DNA of 64,000 nt from Paraburkholderia humisilvae. GTDB lineage: Bacteria > Pseudomonadota > Gammaproteobacteria > Burkholderiales > Burkholderiaceae. The first letter of the stretch is position 1. Each line of letters opens with the position of its first letter. Shown here in pieces: positions 35,626 to 43,395 of the stretch. The stretch covers positions 62,001 to 126,000 of the forward strand of contig NZ_CADIKH010000004.1 in NCBI RefSeq assembly GCF_902859855.1, in the 5' to 3' direction. The position numbers and the translations under genes were made by a program. The notes beneath the pieces are model-generated. The model saw nothing but the letters and a program-made list of their open reading frames with translations, did not search any database and had not been told where the DNA came from.

Positions 35626-35874
35626 TCAGATCAGGCTCGAAATCAGTCGGCATCCGCACATCGTCCGATGGCCATGTTGGGCGATCGGGATGCCATCGTC
35701 CAGCATGGTTTCGTCGCCTTCGATGATCAGATTGGGACGGATGTCGTGCTTTGGACATGTCACTTCGTCGCCTTTGCGTGCGACGTGTCTGCCTTCGAAG
35801 CACATCGTGGCTGATGCGGTGATCACTTTTCCGCCGTGATCGGTGACGTCGCCCAGGCGTATGAGGTTGGTCAT
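35626..35874 (-). CDS. PAAR-domain T6SS spike tip protein
   Basis: An 82-residue PAAR protein that forms the sharp cone on the VgrG trimer. The sequence has the short repeated hairpins and the spaced His/Cys residues expected to bind the apical metal (GDVTDHGGKV, MCFEGRHVARKGDEVTCPKHD, IAQHGHRTMCGCRL). It is a stand-alone PAAR without toxin extension. Its ATG overlaps the stop of a truncated immunity-gene remnant (ATGA at 35871-35874), so it may be translated by coupling to that remnant. Confidence 0.85.
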   Translation of the reverse strand: MTNLIRLGDVTDHGGKVITASATMCFEGRHVARKGDEVTCPKHDIRPNLIIEGDETMLDDGIPIAQHGHRTMCGCRLISSLI

Positions 35875-36029
35875 GGGTTTGGAATCCTTGTTGAGTTGGG
35901 GTTGAGGTGGGAAATTTCTTTGGTTCCATGTGTTGCATCAGGTGTTGTGCTACTTGAGGCTACGTGGCGCGTGTGTCGGTTTCCGAACCACATCGCCGTT
36001 GCGCCACATTTGATCGGTATAGCCCGCAT
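35871..36029 (-). pseudogene. Remnant of a third Sel1 immunity gene copy
   Basis: A frame of about 52 codons beginning MRAIPIKCGATAMWF, nearly identical over its first 40 or so bases to the start of the Sel1 lipoprotein gene at 37339 (MRAIPIKRAATAMCF), and then unrelated. Its start overlaps the preceding gene stop in the same TAATG arrangement. The similarity also covers the bases around the junction, so this is the scar of a further tandem copy that was deleted. It ends at the PAAR start codon and may now act only in translational coupling. Confidence 0.6.
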
Positions 36030-37339
36030 TACGCCAGATCCCCGTAAGCTGTCAGCGTCCAGATCACGTCCGTGGTGTAGCGGCGCTTGCCCAGCATGCT
36101 GTCAAGCCATGCGAACACGCGCGGCTCGTAGACGTCCAGCATCGGCATCAGGTCGCCCTTGCGGAAACGCTGCATCGTCTCGCCCCGCAGTCCTGCCCGT
36201 ATCTGCGTGCACCATGTGCCGCCTTCAGGACATTTCGCCCCGGCACGTACTGTCGTACCGAGTGCCACGCGCGCCAGCTTCGCTCGCTCGTCCACCTGCG
36301 AGGTTTGAGACGAAGCCGATAGCGGCAAGCCTGTTGCAGGGTCCAGGTTCTTTTCTCTGGCGAGCCGGTTGATCAGTTCATCGGATGGCTTCTGTGGCGC
36401 ATTCACCCGCTCTCTTTCCCATTGAAATGTGCCGTCCCATGGGGGCAGTTGCGCCGGCGGCAACGGGACAATCTTGTCAATATCAGCGACCTTCGGGTTG
36501 CTCAATTCGTTTCGCGTCAGAAAATTCCATATCGCCCCGTAACGACGCGAACGCTCCAAATCTTTTGCCAGATTGAGGAAATGAAGATCGCGGGTAACGG
36601 AAGGAGCCAGGAACGACATCTCTAGCATCCTTGCCGAACCACTGTGGCCGGCCGTCACACCTTTCTGATATGCCACGACAGCATCAGCGTATTTTTGATC
36701 ATCTTGACGATTTATGCCCAATTGGAACGCGGCAATTCCATATCGCTGATCGGTGGCGCATTCCAGCATTTTGTCTGCAACATCTGGTGCCTTGTCATGA
36801 GGAGCCAGTATTTCTGAAACGTAATATTGAGCATCAGCATTGCCGAGATCCGCTGCCTTGCGGATGTACTTTAGCGCCAATTCCCTGTTCTGCTTCAGGC
36901 CATAGCCGGAGTTCAGGTAATAGCCGATATCGTAGTAACCCGTCGGAATCCCTTGATTGACCAGTTGGCTCGCCCATTCGACCGCCTCGCGCGGCGCATC
37001 TGGCGAACTCGCCATACCTTGAGACACCAGTTGCTGCACGTTATGGTTTGCCTTGTAATGGCCGTGTGCCGCCGCGATACGGTAGTAGCGTGCCACCTCA
37101 TCGAAATCCTTCGAGCCATCGCGCGTCTGCAGATAGCGGCCATAGCGGAACAGCGCATCGGCCTCTGCGTCGAGTACGGGCAGGCGGTCTGCTTCGTGTG
37201 CGCAGGTGAATGCCAGATTGGCTCGCACGTCACGCACGGCTAACACTCCGGGCAACGCGTCACTCCTGTTCGAGCAGCCGCTCGCCAGCAGCACGAAGCA
37301 CATCGCCGTTGCGGCACGTTTGATCGGTATGGCTCGCAT
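36029..37339 (-). CDS. Sel1-repeat lipoprotein, probable Tle5 immunity protein (copy 2)
   Basis: A 436-residue predicted lipoprotein (lipobox LLASGC, Cys about 20). The middle region has Sel1-like/TPR-type helices, notably NSGYGLKQNRELALKYIRKAADLGNADAQYYVSEIL. The C-terminal about 150 residues resemble the DUF6396-type tail seen in such proteins (GTWCTQIRAGLRGETMQRF, YTTDVIWTLTAYGD). Pseudomonas aeruginosa PldB (Tle5b) is followed by three Sel1-repeat immunity proteins (PA5086-PA5088), and the layout here is the same, so it should block the phospholipase in the periplasm. The start at 37339 overlaps the preceding stop (TAATG). It is a tandem paralogue of the next gene upstream. Confidence 0.8.
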   Translation of the reverse strand: MRAIPIKRAATAMCFVLLASGCSNRSDALPGVLAVRDVRANLAFTCAHEADRLPVLDAEADALFRYGRYLQTRDGSKDFDEVARYYRIAAAHGHYKANHNVQQLVSQGMASSPDAPREAVEWASQLVNQGIPTGYYDIGYYLNSGYGLKQNRELALKYIRKAADLGNADAQYYVSEILAPHDKAPDVADKMLECATDQRYGIAAFQLGINRQDDQKYADAVVAYQKGVTAGHSGSARMLEMSFLAPSVTRDLHFLNLAKDLERSRRYGAIWNFLTRNELSNPKVADIDKIVPLPPAQLPPWDGTFQWERERVNAPQKPSDELINRLAREKNLDPATGLPLSASSQTSQVDERAKLARVALGTTVRAGAKCPEGGTWCTQIRAGLRGETMQRFRKGDLMPMLDVYEPRVFAWLDSMLGKRRYTTDVIWTLTAYGDLA

Positions 37340-38631
37340 TACGCCTGATCCCCGTAAGCTGTCAACGTCCAGATCACGTCCGTCGTGTAGCGACGCTTGC
37401 CCAGCATGCTGTCCAGCCATTCGAACACGCGTGGCTCGTAGACGTCCAGCATCGGCATCGTGTCGCCCTTGCGGAAATGCTGCATCGTCTCGCCTCGCAG
37501 TCCTGCCCGTATTTCCGTGCACCATGTGCCGCTTTCCGGACATTTCGCCCCGGCCCGTACTGTCGTACCGAGTGCCACGCGCGCCAGCTTCGCTCGCTCG
37601 TCCACCTGCGAGGTCTGAGACGAAGCCGATAGCAGCAAGCCTGTTGCAGGGTCCAGGTTCTTTTCTTTGGCAAGCCGGTTGATCAGTTCGTCAGAAGGCT
37701 TTAGCGGAATGTTCGCCCGCTCCCGTTCCCATTGAAATGTGCCGTCCCATGGGGGCAACTGTGCCGGCGGCAACGGGACGATCTTGTCAATATCAGGGAC
37801 CTTCGGATTGCTCAATTCGTTGCTGTCCAGAAAGTCGCCTATCAATTTATATCGTCTGGACCGCTCAGTATCTTTTGGCAAGTTGAGATAATGCCCTTCA
37901 TCCGTTGCCGGTGGAGCTAGAAATGATTTTTCAAGAACCAGCGCCGATATGCTTTCGCCAGAAGCCACGCCCTTCTGGAGGGTTATGGAAGCTTCTCTAA
38001 ATAATCCTTTATTTTTTTGACTCAGCCCTAATTCCAGTGCTCCCTTTTTATGACCTTGATCAGCAGCACATTCCAACATTTGCCAAGCAATCTCTGGTGC
38101 CCTGTCACGAGGGAACAGCAGTTGTGAAACATAGTATTGTGCATCGGCGTTGCCGAGGTCAGCCGCCTTGCGGATGTACTTCAGTGCCAGTTCCATATTC
38201 TGTTTCAGGCCGTAGCCGGAGTTCAGGTAATAGCCGATGTCGTAATAACCCGTCGGGATTTCATGATTGACCAGTTGACTTGCCCATTCGACTGCCTCGT
38301 GCGGACCATACGGCGAACTGGCCATGCCGCGCGACACCAGCTGCTGCACGTTATGGTTCGCCTTGTAATGGCCATGTGCTGCCGCGATACGGTAATACCG
38401 TGCAATCTCGTCGAAGTCCTTCGAGCCATCGCGCGTTTGCAGATAGCGGCCATAACGGAACAGCGTATCCGCGTCCGGACTGAGCGCGGGCAGGCGGTCT
38501 GCTTCGTGTGTGCAGGTAAATGCCAGATTGGTACGTACGCTAGCAATGTCAGGCAAACCGGCCAAGTCGTTCTCCTTCGAACAAGCAGCTAAACCAGTAG
38601 TCAACAGAAAAATCAAAGAGGCAGTTTTCAT
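37339..38631 (-). CDS. Sel1-repeat lipoprotein, probable Tle5 immunity protein (copy 1)
   Basis: A 430-residue predicted lipoprotein with signal MKTASLIFLLTTGLAAC (Cys about 17). It shares most of its sequence with the neighbouring copy: the Sel1-type segment NSGYGLKQNMELALKYIRKAADLGNADAQYYVSQ and the entire last 150 residues are almost identical. The region around residues 190-250 and the signal peptide differ and are AT-richer (37860-38060). It starts 3 bp after the phospholipase stop, the usual effector-immunity order. Divergence of the middle part may set specificity for different phospholipase variants. Confidence 0.8.
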   Translation of the reverse strand: MKTASLIFLLTTGLAACSKENDLAGLPDIASVRTNLAFTCTHEADRLPALSPDADTLFRYGRYLQTRDGSKDFDEIARYYRIAAAHGHYKANHNVQQLVSRGMASSPYGPHEAVEWASQLVNHEIPTGYYDIGYYLNSGYGLKQNMELALKYIRKAADLGNADAQYYVSQLLFPRDRAPEIAWQMLECAADQGHKKGALELGLSQKNKGLFREASITLQKGVASGESISALVLEKSFLAPPATDEGHYLNLPKDTERSRRYKLIGDFLDSNELSNPKVPDIDKIVPLPPAQLPPWDGTFQWERERANIPLKPSDELINRLAKEKNLDPATGLLLSASSQTSQVDERAKLARVALGTTVRAGAKCPESGTWCTEIRAGLRGETMQHFRKGDTMPMLDVYEPRVFEWLDSMLGKRRYTTDVIWTLTAYGDQA

Positions 38632-38634
38632 TTC

Positions 38635-40629
38635 TTAATCAAAATATGATCGACCAGGATTACCTTTATAAAATTCGATTAAAGATGCGTAAGGTTCACT
38701 AAAATTTATTGATTTTCTGGCCTTATTTTCGGAAATAATATTTCCCCACTCCTTAAATGCATCCTTTGCGTCCAACCGACCACCCAAGCCCTTCTTGCCG
38801 GTCCCCATCCCACCCGTATGAATCCCCCACAACTTCTCCCGCAACGGCTGCGTCACCCGCATTGACTCATGGCATATGTTCAACTCGCTATCCACCTCCA
38901 TGCTCCGAAGATTCACATTCGCCGAACCGTGCGTAACAAACACGTCATCGATGATCATCAGCTTGGAATGGATATACACTTCTTCCCAAGGCATCCCCTT
39001 CGGCGTGTCTGGCGGCACAAGCGTGCAGATGTGCACGTTGAGGCCGGGAACGTTCAGCTTCTGAGGGTCCTCAGTTCTGGCCTTCTCCAATTGAGTCTTC
39101 AACTCGTCCACGCGCCGCGCAGCCTCTTGCTGACTCGCAACAAGATTGTTCACCGCGTACTGTGCCGAACTTGAAAAAGGATCGACTGGCGCATGTGTCG
39201 CACTCTCAAGCGCCTGGTCGGCCCTTTTCTTTACCTCGAGCGCTTCGGTGTATTGCTTCTTCAAGTCGTCTGCACGCTCCAGTTTCGCCACCCCCGGCAG
39301 AACATCCGCGCGCCCCAGCGCGTTGAGCATGTGGTAGGTACTCATGGTGCCAGCGCCTATACCATCGTCGCTCGAGTTCGTCACCACAAACAGATAAAGC
39401 GGCGTCTTGCGACCGCCTGCCTGATAGGCATTGGCCAACGCAACGAGCTTTTCCGCCAGCGGCGGAAATCGGAAATACTGGTTTTCGATGTAGACAAAGT
39501 TGGTCGTGTTGTTGATCGCTTGCAGGTACATCTTTTCGATATCACGAACACCACCTTTGCCGTGCTGCGATTGTGTGCGTACTATCTGCGCCATCACGGG
39601 AACGTCGTCACTACCGCAATTGAGCAGGGGCGCTTTCGCGGCTGCTCGCTGCTTGGTCAACGCTTGCCCCGTCGCCGCATCCCACGCCTCGCAGAAGTTC
39701 CGGTTCAGATCGATCAGGATCGGCCCCGTCACCCGAGCGGACATATCCTGTCGCGGGAGAAAACCATTCCGCCCCATTTGCGGATGCATCCGCAGATAGC
39801 CGTGGCCGCTGCTGTCCCAATACTCGTCCAGCGTGTTGTGCCCCATCACAAAACCGGTCGCCAGTTCTGGATGTTCGTAGTCGATCAACACCGTCTTTTG
39901 ATGGTGTGACGGCGCCGCCCCCATCGCCACACTATTCATGACCTTTGTGCCCGTGCTCCGATCGGTGTACGCACTATCGTTCGCAGTCCGCCACGCGATC
40001 TCAGCACGCTCAGCCAAGTCGAAATCGCGTGTCGCGAATTCAATGTTGTTGAACGCGGGATCACGAGAGGGTAACCGCGTGCGCCTGACCACCTGCTCGC
40101 CAACCTTTTCCGTAAGGTTCGCCGGGAACGGTAGAACGTCGACGGCACTCGTGTCCGTTCCTCGCTGATTCTTCTTATCCAGGTTGACCTGCCCGTACCA
40201 CCAGGCATCAAACTCCCGCTGCGTCGAATTCCGGTTATCCGGCTTCGTCGAGAACCGGCCGCCCGGCATCATGTTTTCCAGAAACTGCGCGACGTGCGCC
40301 TTGTCACCCCACACCAACAAGCGCACCTTGACGTTCTGCCTGGCTCGCTCCAATAACAATTGCCCGATTGGCAACGACCCTTGCCCCACGGCGCCGCGTT
40401 TGAAATACATCGACGGCTGGAAACCCCAGCACACGATATCGATGCTGTGTTGCGCTTCGGCAAGCGCATCATATAAGGCTCCAAACGCCTCTTCGCCGTT
40501 CACCAACGGACGATGCGTGGCCTCCTTCGGCGCGTATTCCGCTCTCTGCACGAAGTACGGCAAGGTCAGCGTCGCCGAGTTGCCACACGATCGCGCAATC
40601 GGTACATTAATCGCCGGTGTCTGGCTCAT
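38635..40629 (-). CDS. T6SS phospholipase D effector (Tle5 family)
   Basis: A 664-residue lipase effector of the phospholipase D superfamily that cleaves membrane phospholipids in target cells. Both HKD catalytic motifs are intact: His243-x-Lys245-x4-Asp250 in HHQKTVLID and His554-x-Lys556-x4-Asp561 in IHSKLMIID. No signal peptide is present, as expected for delivery by the T6SS spike. A helical insertion rich in Lys, Glu and Ala lies at about residues 455-530. The ATG overlaps the vgrG stop by four bases (ATGA), so the effector is made with its carrier. The last 120 bp are AT-rich compared with the rest of the gene. Two Sel1 lipoprotein immunity genes follow. Confidence 0.92.
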   Translation of the reverse strand: MSQTPAINVPIARSCGNSATLTLPYFVQRAEYAPKEATHRPLVNGEEAFGALYDALAEAQHSIDIVCWGFQPSMYFKRGAVGQGSLPIGQLLLERARQNVKVRLLVWGDKAHVAQFLENMMPGGRFSTKPDNRNSTQREFDAWWYGQVNLDKKNQRGTDTSAVDVLPFPANLTEKVGEQVVRRTRLPSRDPAFNNIEFATRDFDLAERAEIAWRTANDSAYTDRSTGTKVMNSVAMGAAPSHHQKTVLIDYEHPELATGFVMGHNTLDEYWDSSGHGYLRMHPQMGRNGFLPRQDMSARVTGPILIDLNRNFCEAWDAATGQALTKQRAAAKAPLLNCGSDDVPVMAQIVRTQSQHGKGGVRDIEKMYLQAINNTTNFVYIENQYFRFPPLAEKLVALANAYQAGGRKTPLYLFVVTNSSDDGIGAGTMSTYHMLNALGRADVLPGVAKLERADDLKKQYTEALEVKKRADQALESATHAPVDPFSSSAQYAVNNLVASQQEAARRVDELKTQLEKARTEDPQKLNVPGLNVHICTLVPPDTPKGMPWEEVYIHSKLMIIDDVFVTHGSANVNLRSMEVDSELNICHESMRVTQPLREKLWGIHTGGMGTGKKGLGGRLDAKDAFKEWGNIISENKARKSINFSEPYASLIEFYKGNPGRSYFD

Positions 40630-43301
40630 GCTTCGGCTCCCGGACCACCCGCGTCGGCTTGCGTATCGCGATTCAACAACCGGTGGTAGCGCTGGCGATG
40701 CGCGGACCGATCCTCTCCGTCGCCAGTCGCGCCTTGCTCGAAATAGTGGAACCCCTGATTCGCCATTTGGCCGTTAGTGGCATCCCCACGAAACGCCTCG
40801 CCTACCGAAATGTTGTAAGCAACGCCATTTCGCAGTTCGAGCCGATACGATTGCGTGCCCGGTCGATGGTCGACGGCGACGTAACCTGTCGCGTCCGTCA
40901 CGCCCTGCGCGACCAACGCACCTTGCGCAAAAAGCTTGTAGGGAACGTCTTGCGGGATGGCCGCCATCGCGGAGGGCGAGGACCCCAGGTTCAGCATCAG
41001 CCGTTCGGTCGGCAGGCTATTGGGCAGAACCGTGCTCACTTGCGCGGACGCCGCGGTAGCCTTGTTCCACGACGCGCATCTTTCGAGAATGTCCCCCGCC
41101 GTGCAGTTCTCGATCCCATTGGCGTCGATTTTGACGAACGAGCCGCCGGCACCAATCCGCACCTCCGTGTGCGCAGTCAGCTCGAGTCGACCGTCGGCGC
41201 TGCTGATGGTCAGGTCTTTGAGCGCGGCCAGCGCCATCTCGTCGCCCTGTGCCTGGATGACGACCTTCCCCTTCGCAGCGAGCAATTTCATACCGAGTTT
41301 GGCGGCGAACATCGACACAGCTTCGCCCGCGGCGACGGTGAATCGCCTGACAACGCCTATGTCTGCGTTGCCGCCCGCAGTTGCAATGAGGTTCTTGTCG
41401 GTTGCGAGTTGCAGATGATCGCCAGACACCAGCGCGACGCCCGCCGGCGCGCTGACCAGCACACTCGCCTTTTTCAATTCGCTCAGCGTCTCATCCAGAA
41501 AAGCTTTCTGCTTCGAGTAGTCCGCAGCGATCGCCTCGGCGGCCTTTGCCGCCTCAGCAAGCGATTCCATCTGCTGCAACGCCTGCTCGAGCAGCCTCTG
41601 GGCCGCCCGCATGTCCAGTTGCTTGCCATCGACCGCCGATTGTTCGTCGGCGGAAACGATGACGCCTTTTACGCCGCGTACCGCAGCATGTTCGCCGGTA
41701 CGGAGTTCCGCTCCCTTACCTCGCTCGTTACGATTCGCGTCGACCATGTGCCCGAGATTGAGCTCGCTGCGCTGGTACGGGCTCATCACATGGACGTGCT
41801 CGCTCCCCTCCTTGTCCTCCATCCGCATCGTGTTGCCGCCGGCAGTCACGATGAGGTTCCGCGTGTGATTCAGGTTGTTGACGAGGTCAGGATGCAAGCT
41901 GTCGTGCAAGGCCCCGATGATTACCGGCCTGTCCGGATTGCCCTGCGTGAAGATGACCGCCACTTCCGCTCCATCAATCAGCGGAAAGTGATGTCCATAC
42001 TTATCGCCGCTATACGGCTTCGCGAATCGCACCGGCCGGCTCGTGCCACCCGGACTCCATTCATCGAGATCGAACGGCAGGACAATCACGTACCAGCCCT
42101 GCTCGGTCAGGTACGCGTATTTGTAGTTGCCGGGTGATGTGATACGCGCGGGAAGGATGCCATCGATCGCCGGACGTTGGATCGACGTCATTGACGTGCG
42201 CCAGACCCGGTCCGATGGAATCCCTTGAAACGTCACCCCGTATGACTGGCCGCGACCGCCGTGCGACTCAACCGACGTAACAAAAATGCCGTGCTTCGCG
42301 TCCGCGGGGTTCGGGTCGATCCGCATGACCTCGCCGGCTTCGAGCCAGAATGGATTGCCCGTGCCCTTGAACGTGATCTGGCTAGCCAGATACGCTTCGT
42401 GGCGCAGACGGGCAATGCGCTTGCCCTCTTCCGGCGTTTCATAGTGCTCGCCCCAGCGGTAGTCGACAGCGTTGGTCGTCTTGTCACCGCGCGCCGCGTT
42501 TTCTTCGACGAGCAGCTTCACGTCCGCGTGGCGATGGTTATAGTCGTGCAGACGCACGGCTTCCGGCACTCGCTGCATTTCTCGCCCGAGTGACTTGATC
42601 GAATCGGCGCCGACGCTTTCGAGGCCCGAGTCGCTGCGATGCGGAACCGTGCGCTGCTTGCGCGCATAAGCGTCAAGATCGTCGCCGAACACGATCATCG
42701 CGCGGTCCTTCTTCTGCTCCCAGCGGAACCAGATCCCTTCCTCCGCGCAAATGCGCTGGATAAAACCCAACGTCGTCTCGTGGTACTGCGTGACGTACTC
42801 GTGACGTTTGTACTGTGCGCGCAGCTGGAACGAGAAATCGACGCCTGCCTGGAACCCATAGTGCCGCAACGTGTCGGTAACAATCTCCTCGACTGACTGT
42901 TTCTGGAACAGACGGCTCGTCACCGCGCGGTTCAGATCGGCGAGCCTGGGCTCGAGCACGACGCTGTAACGCGTCTCGTCGGCGGACGTCTCAAACTCGT
43001 CGAACTGCGTGATGATGCCGTGGATCGTGTACGCCGCCGGCTTCTTGCTGAACTGCTCCGCGTTCTCCCCAAACATCTTGCGCAAGTACGCGAGGTCTGG
43101 ATCGATCGGATCGACAATGAATTTCGCCGGCCGGCCGAGCACCTGATCCATCGGAATGCCGGCCACTTCGCTTGTGAACTCGATCTCGTAGCGATACAAC
43201 TCACCGAGCGCATCGCGCCCGGTGAATTTCACAACCGAGAACGGCGCCGGATGCGGCGCCAGCTTGAGTTCGTATGCCTGCGAAGGCAGAATCATCGACA
43301 T
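40626..43301 (-). CDS. vgrG: VgrG spike protein with transthyretin-like tail
   Basis: An 891-residue TssI/VgrG. The gp27-like N-terminal part (ELKLAPHPAPFSVVKFTGRDALGELYRYEIEFTSE, then the phage GPD-type region) leads to the OB-fold and gp5-like needle. A Rhs/Vgr-type core (GKPYSGDKYGHHFPLIDGAEV region) is followed by a DUF2345 extension (about residues 590-740). The final 120 residues hold a transthyretin-like segment (LFAQGALVAQGVTDATGYVAVDH) that in other Vgr proteins recruits Tle effectors. The start at 43301 has a GGGAGAGG site; the frame extends to 43439 without conservation. It is coupled to the phospholipase gene. Confidence 0.93.
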   Translation of the reverse strand: MSMILPSQAYELKLAPHPAPFSVVKFTGRDALGELYRYEIEFTSEVAGIPMDQVLGRPAKFIVDPIDPDLAYLRKMFGENAEQFSKKPAAYTIHGIITQFDEFETSADETRYSVVLEPRLADLNRAVTSRLFQKQSVEEIVTDTLRHYGFQAGVDFSFQLRAQYKRHEYVTQYHETTLGFIQRICAEEGIWFRWEQKKDRAMIVFGDDLDAYARKQRTVPHRSDSGLESVGADSIKSLGREMQRVPEAVRLHDYNHRHADVKLLVEENAARGDKTTNAVDYRWGEHYETPEEGKRIARLRHEAYLASQITFKGTGNPFWLEAGEVMRIDPNPADAKHGIFVTSVESHGGRGQSYGVTFQGIPSDRVWRTSMTSIQRPAIDGILPARITSPGNYKYAYLTEQGWYVIVLPFDLDEWSPGGTSRPVRFAKPYSGDKYGHHFPLIDGAEVAVIFTQGNPDRPVIIGALHDSLHPDLVNNLNHTRNLIVTAGGNTMRMEDKEGSEHVHVMSPYQRSELNLGHMVDANRNERGKGAELRTGEHAAVRGVKGVIVSADEQSAVDGKQLDMRAAQRLLEQALQQMESLAEAAKAAEAIAADYSKQKAFLDETLSELKKASVLVSAPAGVALVSGDHLQLATDKNLIATAGGNADIGVVRRFTVAAGEAVSMFAAKLGMKLLAAKGKVVIQAQGDEMALAALKDLTISSADGRLELTAHTEVRIGAGGSFVKIDANGIENCTAGDILERCASWNKATAASAQVSTVLPNSLPTERLMLNLGSSPSAMAAIPQDVPYKLFAQGALVAQGVTDATGYVAVDHRPGTQSYRLELRNGVAYNISVGEAFRGDATNGQMANQGFHYFEQGATGDGEDRSAHRQRYHRLLNRDTQADAGGPGAEA

Positions 43302-43395
43302 CTTCGACCTCTCCCCACCAACGTGCGACCGGCGAATGGACACGCGCTGCCGGAGCGCCACGCGGCGCCCTGGCTGTTCAAACATGACCTGCGGA

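Noticed and set aside
35626..35938. Longer 110-codon frame overlapping PAAR
   Set aside because: It is in a different frame from the PAAR domain and shows only shadow composition; the PAAR frame has the metal-binding His/Cys pattern.
37339..37341. Possibility that the two Sel1 genes are one frameshifted gene
   Set aside because: Each has its own lipoprotein signal, complete repeats and full C-terminal domain; the TAATG junction is normal coupling between paralogues.
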